Of a DNA stretch of 15,910 nt, positions 1-6,652 are shown one piece after another. The DNA is from Firm-04 sp045628085 (GTDB lineage: Bacteria > Bacillota > Clostridia > Oscillospirales > Ruminococcaceae), in contig JAZQOZ010000225.1 in assembly GCA_045628085.1 (NCBI GenBank), forward strand, positions 1 to 15,910. Direction: 5' to 3'. Below the pieces are notes generated by a model. It was not told the origin of the DNA, did not search any database, and saw only the letters and a list, made by a program, of their open reading frames with translations. How positions within the stretch are numbered: the stretch's first letter is position 1; each line of letters opens with the position of its first letter. A program made the position numbers and the translations under genes.

Positions 1-60
1 GGTAGTGGTTGCTGTCTCCATAGCGGTAGCATCGACCGCAGAAATATTCAGTTCGTTCAT
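1..60 (-). CDS. N-terminal fragment of an unidentified gene downstream of virD4
   Basis: Only the first 20 codons are in the window; the gene continues past the left edge. The start is supported by a GAGGGAG ribosome binding site about 11 bases upstream of the ATG. The visible peptide begins MNELNISAVDATAM and is rich in Thr and Ala, with no hydrophobic segment yet reached. It lies 85 bases downstream of the coupling-protein stop codon in the same direction, so it is probably a later gene of the conjugation operon. Elements of this kind often carry small membrane components of the secretion channel at this place, but the fragment is too short to assign. Confidence 0.6.
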   Translation of the reverse strand, partial: MNELNISAVDATAMETATTT

Positions 61-145
61 AGGTAAAAAGTCTCCCTCAAAATAAAAAAAGTAGTGTCCG
101 CAGCTTCAACCGTTTCTCTTTTATTCGGTTTCTTCACTGTCTGAG

Positions 146-2218
146 TTAAAAGCCGACATATATCTCTTTTTCTTCGGTTTCCTCAGATATTACAGCATCA
201 GCGTTATCTGTTTCTGTTGCTGGTGCCGTTGTAACTTCCTGTCCGGCGTTGGTCATATCAACACCAAATGCCGAAAAACTTTCTCCTTTGCGCAGTTTCA
301 AATGCATCTCTCTTCGGTCACTCACATAGGTTTCGATGTTGAACTCCTGCGCAGGATTATCGTCTAACAGCATAGGGTACTGCTTATGACGGGTAATATC
401 AAACTTGTCCGAGAAGAACGGACGCACTCCTCGCACTTGCAAGATACATTTACCGCCGTCCATGACCGCCAGTTCGTCCTGAGATTTCAGCTCTTTTCCG
501 AGCTTCTGATAGTTCATTCCGTAGCTTTCCGATTGTCCACGGTTGGTAGAGGTATTGAAACTGTCAATAGTTTCCTTACCGAGACTTTCGGATATTTCTT
601 TCAGCGTGGACTTCTCCTTACCGCCCAAAAACAGCATCGTATCACAGTTGCCCTCAATCGTATCTGCATTATCTTTATAAATAGCCTTTAGCTGGCTCTT
701 AGCTTGCAAGATGATCGACGCACTGATTTCACGGCTTCGGATAGTCGCTATGAGTTTCTCAAACTGCGGAATTTCGCCAATATTCGCAAACTCATCTAAC
801 AAACAGCGTACATGATAGGTCAGCTTTCCACCTGGGGAATTATCTGCTTTTGTGCAGAGCAGATTGAAAAGCTGAGAATACATGATAGCCACAAGGAAGT
901 TAAATGTGGCATCTGTATCGGAGATGATTATGAAAAGCGCACTCAGCTCGTCACCGAGCTTATCAAGGTGCAGCTCATCGTAGGAGGTGATCTCCAAGAC
1001 CTCATCTATTGCAAAAGGCGCGAGTCGTGTCGAACAGCTAATTAAGATAGACTTAGCCGTTTTTCCGGCAGCGAGCTTATACGCCTTGAATTGTTTGAGT
1101 GCAAAAGCACCCAAGCGCCTTTGATCGGCATCGGGTTCAGCTTCAAAGACATCACCGTAATCAGCCATAACATCAGGATCATCGTGCTTTGTGCCGTTTA
1201 GCCAGCACTCTACGATCTCGAATTCAAGGTCAATACAGTTCTTGAACTCCTCATCGTCCTCACGGCATTCTGAGTTGTTTATCATGTCGATAAGCGTTTC
1301 AAAATTCCACTGATCTTTGGGGTACATCGCAAAGATAAGGGCAATATACGCAGTATAAAGCAATTTCTCCGCTTTCACCCAAAAGTCATCGCCGGACGGC
1401 TGCTGAGAGGAAGAAGTGTTCTTTATAAGCACTTCCACGAATTTCAGAATGTCTTTCTCACGGTTCTTTTCGCTGATATATGCAAACGGATTGTAGTGCA
1501 TCGACTTCGCAAAATCAATGGTATTGAATACCTTGATCTTGTACGGCTCATAGACAGGGATATATTTGCCCTTTTCGTCCTTGATGAGATAGCCTTTTTC
1601 GTCTTTGCGGTATGCGATTTTTCCGTCTTTGTCACGTTTCAGGCGGCCCCGTTCAAGCATCTTTCCGCACTCCACAAGTACCGTGCCTTTCGGATCGGTG
1701 ACTACATAGGAGGAGTGCATCTGCATCAGGTTCGGCTTTACGAAAAAGCGTGTTTTACCGGAACCTGAGTCGCCGATAACGAGAATGTTCTTGTTACGGG
1801 CGAATTTCGGTGCAGAGGGCTTGCCCATTGTCAGAGATTCCGTCTTTGTGAGGATCACATTGTTTTCGGGGCAGGATAAGTCCATATACGGCTCAATATC
1901 CTTTTGCGTACCCCATACGGCAGAGCCGTATTCCTCACCCTGGCGAAATTTCTTCCTGTTTTTCGACTTGACATAGAGGACGAGCCTCATTACACCCGCA
2001 AGAACCAAGCCGAAAAGAAGATCAAACGGGTGTAAACTGGGAAAGATTCTTGCAAATGCCACACCGAGATTACTCATGAAGGGCAGGAGCTTTTCCTGAA
2101 AGCCGTTGCCCTCAGCGGTTCGGTACGCAAAGCCGATCAGGTTACCCACATAAGAGAAAGCTACATAGGGGATAGCCTTGATGATCAGCTTTTTGAGTTT
2201 TCTCGTGTCGATCTGCAA
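146..2218 (-). CDS. virD4: VirD4/TraG-family type IV secretion coupling protein
   Basis: This is a 690-residue ATPase of the VirD4/TraG family, which brings the relaxase-bound DNA strand to the conjugative secretion channel at the inner face of the membrane. Two hydrophobic segments near residues 15-31 and 63-82 form the membrane anchor. The Walker A motif GDSGSGKT is at residues 149-156 and the Walker B region LLDEFANIG at 473-481, both typical of the family, as is the IATIRSREISASIILQ stretch just after Walker B. The length is normal and no frameshift is seen. A GAAAGGAAAGG ribosome binding site lies about 9 bases before the ATG. The C-terminal 40 residues are acidic and low in complexity, as is common in Gram-positive homologues. 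Upstream genes are damaged, so this may be the best preserved part of a decaying element, or the element may retain function elsewhere. Confidence 0.93.
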   Translation of the reverse strand: MQIDTRKLKKLIIKAIPYVAFSYVGNLIGFAYRTAEGNGFQEKLLPFMSNLGVAFARIFPSLHPFDLLFGLVLAGVMRLVLYVKSKNRKKFRQGEEYGSAVWGTQKDIEPYMDLSCPENNVILTKTESLTMGKPSAPKFARNKNILVIGDSGSGKTRFFVKPNLMQMHSSYVVTDPKGTVLVECGKMLERGRLKRDKDGKIAYRKDEKGYLIKDEKGKYIPVYEPYKIKVFNTIDFAKSMHYNPFAYISEKNREKDILKFVEVLIKNTSSSQQPSGDDFWVKAEKLLYTAYIALIFAMYPKDQWNFETLIDMINNSECREDDEEFKNCIDLEFEIVECWLNGTKHDDPDVMADYGDVFEAEPDADQRRLGAFALKQFKAYKLAAGKTAKSILISCSTRLAPFAIDEVLEITSYDELHLDKLGDELSALFIIISDTDATFNFLVAIMYSQLFNLLCTKADNSPGGKLTYHVRCLLDEFANIGEIPQFEKLIATIRSREISASIILQAKSQLKAIYKDNADTIEGNCDTMLFLGGKEKSTLKEISESLGKETIDSFNTSTNRGQSESYGMNYQKLGKELKSQDELAVMDGGKCILQVRGVRPFFSDKFDITRHKQYPMLLDDNPAQEFNIETYVSDRREMHLKLRKGESFSAFGVDMTNAGQEVTTAPATETDNADAVISEETEEKEIYVGF

Positions 2219-2325
2219 TGTGCAGACCTTTCCTTTCTGTTGGTATCGGCATCAAAAACCGCCGTAAAAACATCATCGCCCCTTGCCCGTGGAACGGGTG
2301 CAGGCATGAAATAGCCGTAGATCAT
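2185..2325 (-). CDS. Possible 46-residue ORF overlapping the virD4 start
   Basis: An ATG at 2325 overlaps (ATGA) the stop of the out-of-frame tail that ends at 2322. It opens 46 codons beginning MIYGYFMPAPVPRARGDD and ends 34 bases inside virD4. The stop/start overlap is the usual form of translational coupling, which is the only support. No family is recognised, the second half merely reads virD4 sequence in another frame, and it may be chance. Confidence 0.2.
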   Translation of the reverse strand: MIYGYFMPAPVPRARGDDVFTAVFDADTNRKERSAHCRSTRENSKS

Positions 2326-2950
2326 CGTCTGTTCTCCCTTGTTTTCTCTCTCTGTTTCTGTTTGCGAGGTTTGCTCCTGAGCTTCTGAGCCTGCTGCTGC
2401 ATCTGCTCACGGGTGACATAGAGAAATTCCAGCTATTCGGCAGAGAAAGAACCTTCATCATAAAGCCGATCAGTTTATTTCTGATCTTATTAGTTCTGAG
2501 TAGCTTTGCACTGATAATTGTAAAATTGCTGTCCTTCTTCACACGGTTCAAGGTAGCATTATCCGCAGTGAAAGTCTCCATCTCAACGTCATACTTCGGG
2601 ATAGAGTCATCAAGTTCCGAGTATTCATAGAAGTCATAGAGGTAGCTGATCCTGCCTGTGGGGGACTCGTTTGGCATCAGCAAAGTCTTTTTGACATAGC
2701 CCCATTGCTCCAGTTCAGCAAGCTGAGACTTGATTGCCGTTTCTCCGTCCTCACAGATAGACACAAGTCCGGCTATCGTGAAATTCCATGTAGGCGGTAG
2801 GTCATTGATCTTGCCGAGCAGTCCTATCGAATCACAGCCAATATTGGTAGACCGCACGAAGCAGTTACTTAGAACAGCATAGCCGCCTGACCTATGTACA
2901 CGGCATATCGTATCCGGTACTGTCTTTTTCGTTCTATTATTCTTGTCCAT
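2273..2950 (-). pseudogene. Double winged-helix/HTH protein, second domain truncated
   Basis: The chosen start is ATG 2950, with GAGGTG six bases before it; a GTG at 2959 lies inside that ribosome binding site. Residues 24-90 match the pattern of the helix-turn-helix proteins carried by Firmicutes conjugative elements (AVLSNCFVR...IGLLGKINDLPPTWNFTIAGL...AELEQWGYVKK), often described as replication-initiator-like. A second copy starts at residue 142 (NFTIISAKLLR...IGFMMKVLSLPNSWNFSM) but stops at residue 177, exactly where its recognition helix should follow. The next 48 residues are a Ser/Arg-rich tail in the wrong frame (see the fragment at 2322-2432). The protein as encoded keeps one whole DNA-binding domain and half of another. 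It may still bind DNA, but the gene is best treated as a deletion product. A role in replication or regulation of the element is inferred from the family. Confidence 0.65.
2322..2432 (-). pseudogene. C-terminal tail of a lost conjugation gene, fused out of frame
   Basis: In the frame one base off from the HTH gene, the minus strand reads about 36 codons, starting LEFLYVTREQMQQQAQ and ending in a Lys/Arg/Gln-rich tail and TGA. The composition (charged, helical, with a basic end) looks like real protein, whereas the HTH gene's own frame over the same bases gives a Ser/Arg-rich string typical of misread sequence. A TAG lies just before the tail in this frame, and there is no start codon or ribosome binding site, so it is the end of a gene whose front is missing. 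The gene normally placed just before virD4 in such elements is a likely source, but I cannot name it. Confidence 0.45.
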
Positions 2951-2965
2951 TTCTCTCACCTCTGC

Positions 2966-3082
2966 TTATGCTCCGTACACGAATTCCATGTTTGATATTC
3001 GCAGCTTGTTGACCGCATAGACGAAACCATACGGCTTTTTGACTTCAAGGAGGAAACCTCTCCTGTGCAGTTCGTTCACTGC
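2966..3082 (-). pseudogene. C-terminal fragment of an unidentified protein
   Basis: Starting where the amidoligase stub loses its frame, another frame reads AVNELHRRGFLLEVKKPYGF and on to a TAA at 2966, 38 codons in all. The alternation of charged and aromatic residues looks like a real folded C-terminus. It has no start codon of its own in good context; a GTG at 3079 is in frame but its upstream purines are poorly placed. It ends only 15 bases before the HTH gene start, as expected of an upstream gene in an operon. The simplest reading is that a deletion joined the front of one gene to the end of another. Confidence 0.45.
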
Positions 3083-3162
3083 TTGATGTGGTTCATCTCC
3101 ACCTCAACGCCGATGGTCTGCTGTTTCATGTTTGCAATCTGCTGTGCTGTTCTTTCAGTCAT
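3076..3162 (-). pseudogene. Amidoligase-like gene, truncated to 28 codons
   Basis: A strong GGAGG seven to eight bases before ATG 3162 opens a frame of 28 codons (MTERTAQQIANMKQQTIGVE...) that ends at TGA 3076. The sequence resembles the extreme N-terminus of the putative amidoligase proteins (ATP-grasp-related ligases of the glutamine-synthetase-like fold) that follow DUF4314 genes in related conjugative elements; the QTIGVEVEMN stretch is the family's first conserved strand as I recall it. Full proteins are around 300 residues, so more than nine tenths is missing. It has its own promoter at 3226-3254. Family assignment is from memory of the N-terminus and from gene order, and a similarity search would settle it. 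Confidence 0.5.
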
Positions 3163-3398
3163 TTTTGTATCCTCCGCAAAGTGTTTTTTGACTTGCCGTA
3201 GGGTGTTTTCCCTTTCGGTAGTCACATATTAACTCTTTTAGCGAATTATATCAAGCCGCTAAATGTACAGAAGATACGGGAAAAATACACGTTCATGATT
3301 GTGTATCTTACACCCTTGCTGTTCTTGACATTCTATGGTAATATGGGATACGATGGAATAGGTCTTCACATTTCCGGCAGCCCCCGGAGGCTGTAAAA
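3163..3398. other. Intergenic region between DUF4314 gene and amidoligase stub
   Basis: About 236 bases without a gene. It contains the promoter at 3226-3254, a short CAGCC/GGCTG inverted repeat just after the DUF4314 stop (3379-3394) without a clear T-run, and otherwise AT-rich sequence with no recognisable coding potential. A small AGGG/CCCT hairpin lies between the promoter and the stub's ribosome binding site. Confidence 0.5.
3226..3254 (-). promoter_or_regulatory. Sigma-A promoter before the amidoligase stub
   Basis: On the minus strand TTGATA (3254-3249) and TAATAT (3231-3226) are separated by exactly 17 bases. The -10 lies inside a 19-base sequence that recurs at 4306-4324 in the same promoter position. 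Transcription would start near 3219, about 57 bases before the stub ATG, and could serve the damaged genes and virD4 beyond. Confidence 0.7.
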
Positions 3399-3629
3399 TC
3401 AGCCGCCGGAGATGACCTCAAACTCATCTGCGCCTTCGATCAGCGCAAGGCTTCTGCCGTTATCCCACTTCATGTGGATGTTGCCTGCGTCGTCGATGAT
3501 CGCAACCGTTCCGGTTGTTCCGGGCGGCACGGGCGCGATGTCGTCCGCCATGCGAATCAGACGGATGCGTGTACCTGCGGGATAACGCTCCCGCAGGGCT
3601 TTCAGTTCAGCGTCATTCGGAAACCGCAT
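3399..3629 (-). CDS. DUF4314 family protein
   Basis: This is a 76-residue protein starting at ATG 3629; AAGGAGG sits eight bases before it, and the GTG at 3638 is part of that site. It has the family pattern of RYPAGTRIRLIRM, then a PPGTTGTV turn, then HMKWDNGRSLALI and EFEVI at the end. It is a small beta-rich domain of unknown function, common in conjugative elements of gut Firmicutes and usually found next to the genes seen here. The start overlaps the end of the preceding gene by 17 bases, so the two are probably translated together. No catalytic residues are evident. A role in modifying or protecting the element's transfer is possible but unproven. Confidence 0.85.
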   Translation of the reverse strand: MRFPNDAELKALRERYPAGTRIRLIRMADDIAPVPPGTTGTVAIIDDAGNIHMKWDNGRSLALIEGADEFEVISGG

Positions 3630-4263
3630 CGTCGGCACCTCCTTCGGGCTTGCCGTGACGGAAGGCGGAGCTTCCGGTCAGGCGGCGGAGCAGAACCCTG
3701 CGCACCGGCTTGTACTCTTCGCCGATCATGCCGAGGCGCAGGAGGAAGCAGCGAAATGCGTACTTCTCGTTGTCGCTGGCATCGGGCTTGTTGACCACAC
3801 GCTGCAGGTTCTTGGCGAACTCGCAAAGCATGGTAATGAACTTGGCATAGGCATCAGCGTCACCGTCCTGCTTAATCGTGAACCACGGGAACTCGATGGT
3901 TTCCTCGCACTCGTTAATTGCAAGGCTGTCCGTTTCAAGGGCGTGCTTCAGGAGCGTTTCCTTGTTGGCGATGAGCTGGAGCAGATTGCTCATCGACTGC
4001 TCCGTGAAGAAGTCTCGCGGCATCGAGATTGTCAGCGCCACCGGCTCGTCCTCTGCGGTGTAACCTGCCTTCTGCATTTCGCTCCGGATGTCGTCCGGAA
4101 GCTCATCGCCGTGCAGCACTGCTTCCTTGTCGAGGGTGTATGCCCCGATCTGGTATCCGCAGCTCGGAACGCCGAGGTACTTCACCTCGCTACCGGTCAG
4201 CTCACCGATCTTCTGTGCCAGTGCCTTGCGCTGGCTCTTTTCAATATTAAACTTGATATTCAT
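3613..4263 (-). CDS. 'Virulence-related' family protein of conjugative elements
   Basis: This is a 216-residue protein with an AGGAGGTCAC ribosome binding site just before ATG 4263. The opening MNIKFNIEKSQRKALA, the middle EETIEFPWFTIK and the C-terminal NEKYAFRCFLLRLGMIGEEYK followed by SSAFRHGKPEGG match the family that databases label virulence-related protein, found beside DUF4314 and amidoligase genes in Firmicutes conjugative elements. The label is historical and no biochemical activity is known to me. There is no signal peptide or membrane segment, so it is presumably cytoplasmic. It has its own promoter (4314-4342) and a short hairpin leader. The C-terminal segment resembles the C-terminus of the amidoligase family, which hints that the two have exchanged or share an end domain; that point is from memory. 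Confidence 0.75.
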   Translation of the reverse strand: MNIKFNIEKSQRKALAQKIGELTGSEVKYLGVPSCGYQIGAYTLDKEAVLHGDELPDDIRSEMQKAGYTAEDEPVALTISMPRDFFTEQSMSNLLQLIANKETLLKHALETDSLAINECEETIEFPWFTIKQDGDADAYAKFITMLCEFAKNLQRVVNKPDASDNEKYAFRCFLLRLGMIGEEYKPVRRVLLRRLTGSSAFRHGKPEGGADDAVSE

Positions 4264-4284
4264 GATGTGACCTCCTGTTTTTCA

Positions 4285-4298
4285 CCGCTTGCTGCGGT
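4285..4298 (-). promoter_or_regulatory. Leader hairpin before the virulence-related gene
   Basis: In the transcript, CCGC and GCGG pair around a five-base loop, 13-25 bases before the AGGAGG site. It could tune translation. Read on the plus strand the same hairpin is followed by TTTTGATT, so it might also weakly stop transcription going the other way. The stem is only four to five pairs long. Confidence 0.35.
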
Positions 4299-4313
4299 TT
4301 TGATTGTAGTCAC

Positions 4314-4342
4314 ATATTAACTCTGAATCGCAGATATAGCAA
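4314..4342 (-). promoter_or_regulatory. Sigma-A promoter of the virulence-related/DUF4314 genes
   Basis: On the minus strand TTGCTA (4342-4337) and TAATAT (4319-4314) are 17 bases apart, and transcription would start near 4306, about 43 bases before the ATG. The sequence AGAGTTAATATGTGACTAC, covering the end of the spacer, the -10 and the start site, is identical to that at 3218-3236. Confidence 0.72.
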
Positions 4343-4377
4343 GTGTGAGTAGTGACAATCTTTCGGGGTAGAACCTG

Positions 4378-4406
4378 TTGTTTTTTCTGTCGATATGTGC
4401 TATAAT
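4378..4406 (+). promoter_or_regulatory. Promoter of the transglutaminase-like gene
   Basis: TTGTTT and TATAAT are 17 bases apart, with a TG one base before the -10 (extended -10). Transcription would start near 4413. It is divergent from the promoter at 4314-4342, with 35 bases between the two -35 boxes, so both could be controlled from one site. The block TGTGCTATAATAT recurs at the hsd promoter. Confidence 0.8.
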
Positions 4407-4500
4407 ATGAAAAATGCCAGCAGCTTTGCTAAGAATGATAATTGATGATAGAGAATTATTACAAAAAATGGTATCGGAAATGTTCAGCGAACTGCCAGAA

Positions 4501-4522
4501 CGGAAACCGAAAACCAGAAAGG
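4501..4522 (+). repeat. Direct repeat, left of transglutaminase gene
   Basis: The run CCGAAAACCAGAAA here is repeated at 5170-5183 within a longer imperfect match of roughly 30 bases. In one frame each copy reads RKPKTR followed by K/N-A-E/D-KK, so the repeat may come from the end of a lost gene. Confidence 0.55.
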
Positions 4523-4533
4523 CGGAGAAAAAA

Positions 4534-5163
4534 ATGAAAACGAAACTGTACACGAATAACATCCACCAATATCTGCAATGCAGTGATATCATTGACTTTG
4601 ACAACGAGTCTGTTGCACAACTGGCTGACAAGCTTTATAGCGCGTCAAACGGCGAGACCGATTTTATCAGAAAGGCTTTTGAGTATGTGCGTGACCACAT
4701 CTCACATTCGGCTGACATCGGAGCAGACGAGGTGCCCTGCACGGCATCACAGGTACTCAAAGCAGGTCACGGAGTATGCTTTGCAAAATCTCATCTTCTG
4801 GCTGCGATACTCCGCAGCAGGGGCATCCCCGCAGGCTTTTGCTATCAGAAGATCGTACTCAACGACGATGCCGATGTGCCGGAGCTTGTCTATCACGGAC
4901 TTAACGGAGTATATCTCAGAGAGCATGATAAATGGATAAGGCTTGATGCAAGAGGAAACAAAGAGGGCGTGAATGCACAGTTTAGCATCGACACCGAGCA
5001 GCTTGCCTTCCCAATACGCACAGATAAAGGCGAACAAGACGATTTCACCGTCTATCCCGTGCCGGACAAAGAAATAATAGACGTGCTGACATCAAACGAT
5101 TCCAGAGCGCAGCTTTGGGCTGAACTTCCGATGCAGCTCGAATATTATAGAGCTATCAAGTAA
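4534..5163 (+). CDS. Transglutaminase-like (papain-fold) protein
   Basis: This is a 209-residue protein with the transglutaminase-like core. Cys82 lies in AGHGVCFAKSHLLAAILRSR, His121 in YHGLNGVYL and Asp138 in WIRLDARGN, giving the complete Cys-His-Asp triad in the usual order and spacing. The RGIPAGFCYQ strand after the Cys helix is also typical. Bacterial members act mostly as peptidases or amide-cleaving enzymes; the substrate is unknown. There is no signal peptide, so it is probably cytoplasmic. ATG 4534 is chosen because AGGCGGAG lies seven bases before it. An in-frame ATG at 4414, almost at the transcription start, would add 40 residues (about 249 in total) that look unrelated to the fold. 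The gene is divergent from both neighbouring modules and is flanked by a short direct repeat, so it may be a separate insertion. Confidence 0.85.
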   Translation: MKTKLYTNNIHQYLQCSDIIDFDNESVAQLADKLYSASNGETDFIRKAFEYVRDHISHSADIGADEVPCTASQVLKAGHGVCFAKSHLLAAILRSRGIPAGFCYQKIVLNDDADVPELVYHGLNGVYLREHDKWIRLDARGNKEGVNAQFSIDTEQLAFPIRTDKGEQDDFTVYPVPDKEIIDVLTSNDSRAQLWAELPMQLEYYRAIK

Positions 5164-5195
5164 ACGAAAGCCGAAAACCAGAAACGCTGACAAAA
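5164..5195 (+). repeat. Direct repeat, right of transglutaminase gene
   Basis: This is the second copy of the repeat at 4501-4522, starting just after the transglutaminase stop codon. In the frame matching the left copy it reads RKPKTRNADKKET and then stops, like a true C-terminus. The pair brackets the gene almost exactly. Confidence 0.55.
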
Positions 5196-5224
5196 AAGAA
5201 ACGTGAAATAATTGCAATAATACT

Positions 5225-6484
5225 TCAGCCTTCCTTCGTTTCCACCTCTTTGACCAGATCGGAATAAGGAATCTGCTGTCCGTTACGAATCACATACACG
5301 CCTTCGGCATTCCCGGTGTCTTCAACGTAGCGCCGGAGAATTACGGAGGCGTATTTTTCATCAAGCTCCATCATGTAGCAGATGCGGTTCATCTGCTCAC
5401 ACGCCATAAGCGTCGAGCCGCTGCCGCCGAAGGTGTCGATGACAACAGCGTTCTCCTGCGTGGAGTTGCCGATGGGATAGCCGAGCAGGTCGAGGGGCTT
5501 GCTGGTCGGGTGGTTCGCATTGCGCTTCGGCTTGTCGAAGTGCCAGATGGTCGTCTGCTTGCGGTCGGAATACCACTTGTGCTTGCCGTTCTGCATGAAG
5601 CCGTACAGCACCGGTTCGTGCTGCCACTGATAATCGGAGCGTCCGAGGACGAGGCTATCCTTAACCCAGATGCAGCAGCCAGCAAGGTGGAAGCCTGCGT
5701 CGATGAACGCCCTGCGGAAGTTCAGTCCTTCCGTATCGGCATGGAACACATAAGCCGCGCCGCCTTTTTCGAGGTGGTCTGCCATACATTTGAACGCCGA
5801 CAGCAGGAATGTGTAAAACTCCTCGTTCTTCATGCTGTCGTTCTGAATGGTCAGCCCGCTGGAGCTTTTGAAAGATACACCGTAGGGCGGATCGGTCAGA
5901 ATCAGATTCGCTTTCGTATCGCCCATAAGTGTATTTACATCTTCAGGGCTGGTCGCGTCACCGCACATGAGGCGATGCCTGCCGACCGTCCACACGTCGC
6001 CGCGCTCCACAAAGGAAGCCTTCTCCAGCGCAGCGGTCAGGTCGAAATCGTCATCCTTTGCATCGGAGTCCGTGCCGTTGGAAAACAGGTCAGCCAGTTC
6101 CTTTTCATCGAAGCCGGTCATGGAGAGGTCGTAGCCGAGGTCTTGCAGCTCCTGCATCTCCACGGCGAGTAGTTCCTCGTCCCAGCCTGCGTCCATTGCC
6201 ATGCGGTTATCGGCGAGGATGTAGGCTTTCTTCTGTGCATCGGTCAGATGGTCAACATAGACACACGGCACTTCCGTGATGCCTTCCTCCTTTGCCGCCA
6301 TCAGTCTGCCGTGACCGGCGATGACATTGTACTCCCGGTCGATGATGACGGGATTGACGAAACCGAACTCACGCAGCGAGGAGCGCAGCTTTTTTATCTG
6401 CTCCGGCGAGTGGGTGCGGGCGTTATTTACATACGGGATGAGCTTGTCGGTGCTGACAAGCTGAAAATCGGTCGTTGTTTTCAT
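5225..6484 (-). CDS. Phage DNA methyltransferase with N-terminal ParB/sulfiredoxin-like domain
   Basis: This is a 419-residue protein. Residues 8-95 form a ParB-like nuclease domain (LIPYVNNARTHSPEQI, then VIAGHGRLMAAKE with the AGHGR motif at 56-60). Residues 165-385 are a DNA adenine or cytosine-N4 methyltransferase with the catalytic DPPY at 198-201 and the S-adenosylmethionine loop TFGGSGST at 351-358. This order (DPPY first, then FGGSGS) marks the beta class. Proteins of this build usually sit beside the terminase genes of Firmicutes siphophages and modify phage DNA without a partner restriction enzyme. The start overlaps the preceding gene's stop by four bases. The ParB part is not evidence for a partition system. 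In intact phages the terminase large subunit commonly comes next; here the phage genes end. Confidence 0.92.
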   Translation of the reverse strand: MKTTTDFQLVSTDKLIPYVNNARTHSPEQIKKLRSSLREFGFVNPVIIDREYNVIAGHGRLMAAKEEGITEVPCVYVDHLTDAQKKAYILADNRMAMDAGWDEELLAVEMQELQDLGYDLSMTGFDEKELADLFSNGTDSDAKDDDFDLTAALEKASFVERGDVWTVGRHRLMCGDATSPEDVNTLMGDTKANLILTDPPYGVSFKSSSGLTIQNDSMKNEEFYTFLLSAFKCMADHLEKGGAAYVFHADTEGLNFRRAFIDAGFHLAGCCIWVKDSLVLGRSDYQWQHEPVLYGFMQNGKHKWYSDRKQTTIWHFDKPKRNANHPTSKPLDLLGYPIGNSTQENAVVIDTFGGSGSTLMACEQMNRICYMMELDEKYASVILRRYVEDTGNAEGVYVIRNGQQIPYSDLVKEVETKEG

Positions 6485-6645
6485 CGGGTGTTCCTCCTCA
6501 TCAGAACCTTCTGGAGTCCCTTGCGGGCATCATTGACCTGCCCCTTGACCGCCTGTCCCTTGATGGTGCGGTACTGCTGCTTCGTCATATACGGGCGGCT
6601 TGCTTTCAGGTCACGCCAGAAGATTGCATCTGCATTTGCTTTCAT
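6481..6645 (-). CDS. Small conserved phage protein between terS and the methyltransferase
   Basis: This 54-residue protein begins MKANADAIFWRDLKASR, contains PYMTKQQYRTIKGQ and has a basic end. The start has GTGAGGAAGG close before it, and the stop overlaps the methyltransferase start (ATGA). A very similar small protein occurs at this position in related Firmicutes phages as I recall, with function unknown. The predicted fold is mostly helical with many basic residues, which would suit nucleic acid binding; that is inference. It starts 8 bases beyond the terS stop. Confidence 0.75.
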   Translation of the reverse strand: MKANADAIFWRDLKASRPYMTKQQYRTIKGQAVKGQVNDARKGLQKVLMRRNTR

Positions 6646-6652
6646 ACCTTCC

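Noticed and set aside
3474..4320. Plus-strand open frames over the virulence-related and DUF4314 genes
   Set aside because: They lack ribosome binding sites and family features, and mirror well-supported minus-strand genes.
5225..6484. ParB domain as evidence of a plasmid partition system
   Set aside because: The domain is fused to a DNA methyltransferase in a phage packaging operon, and no ParA or centromere-like repeats are present.
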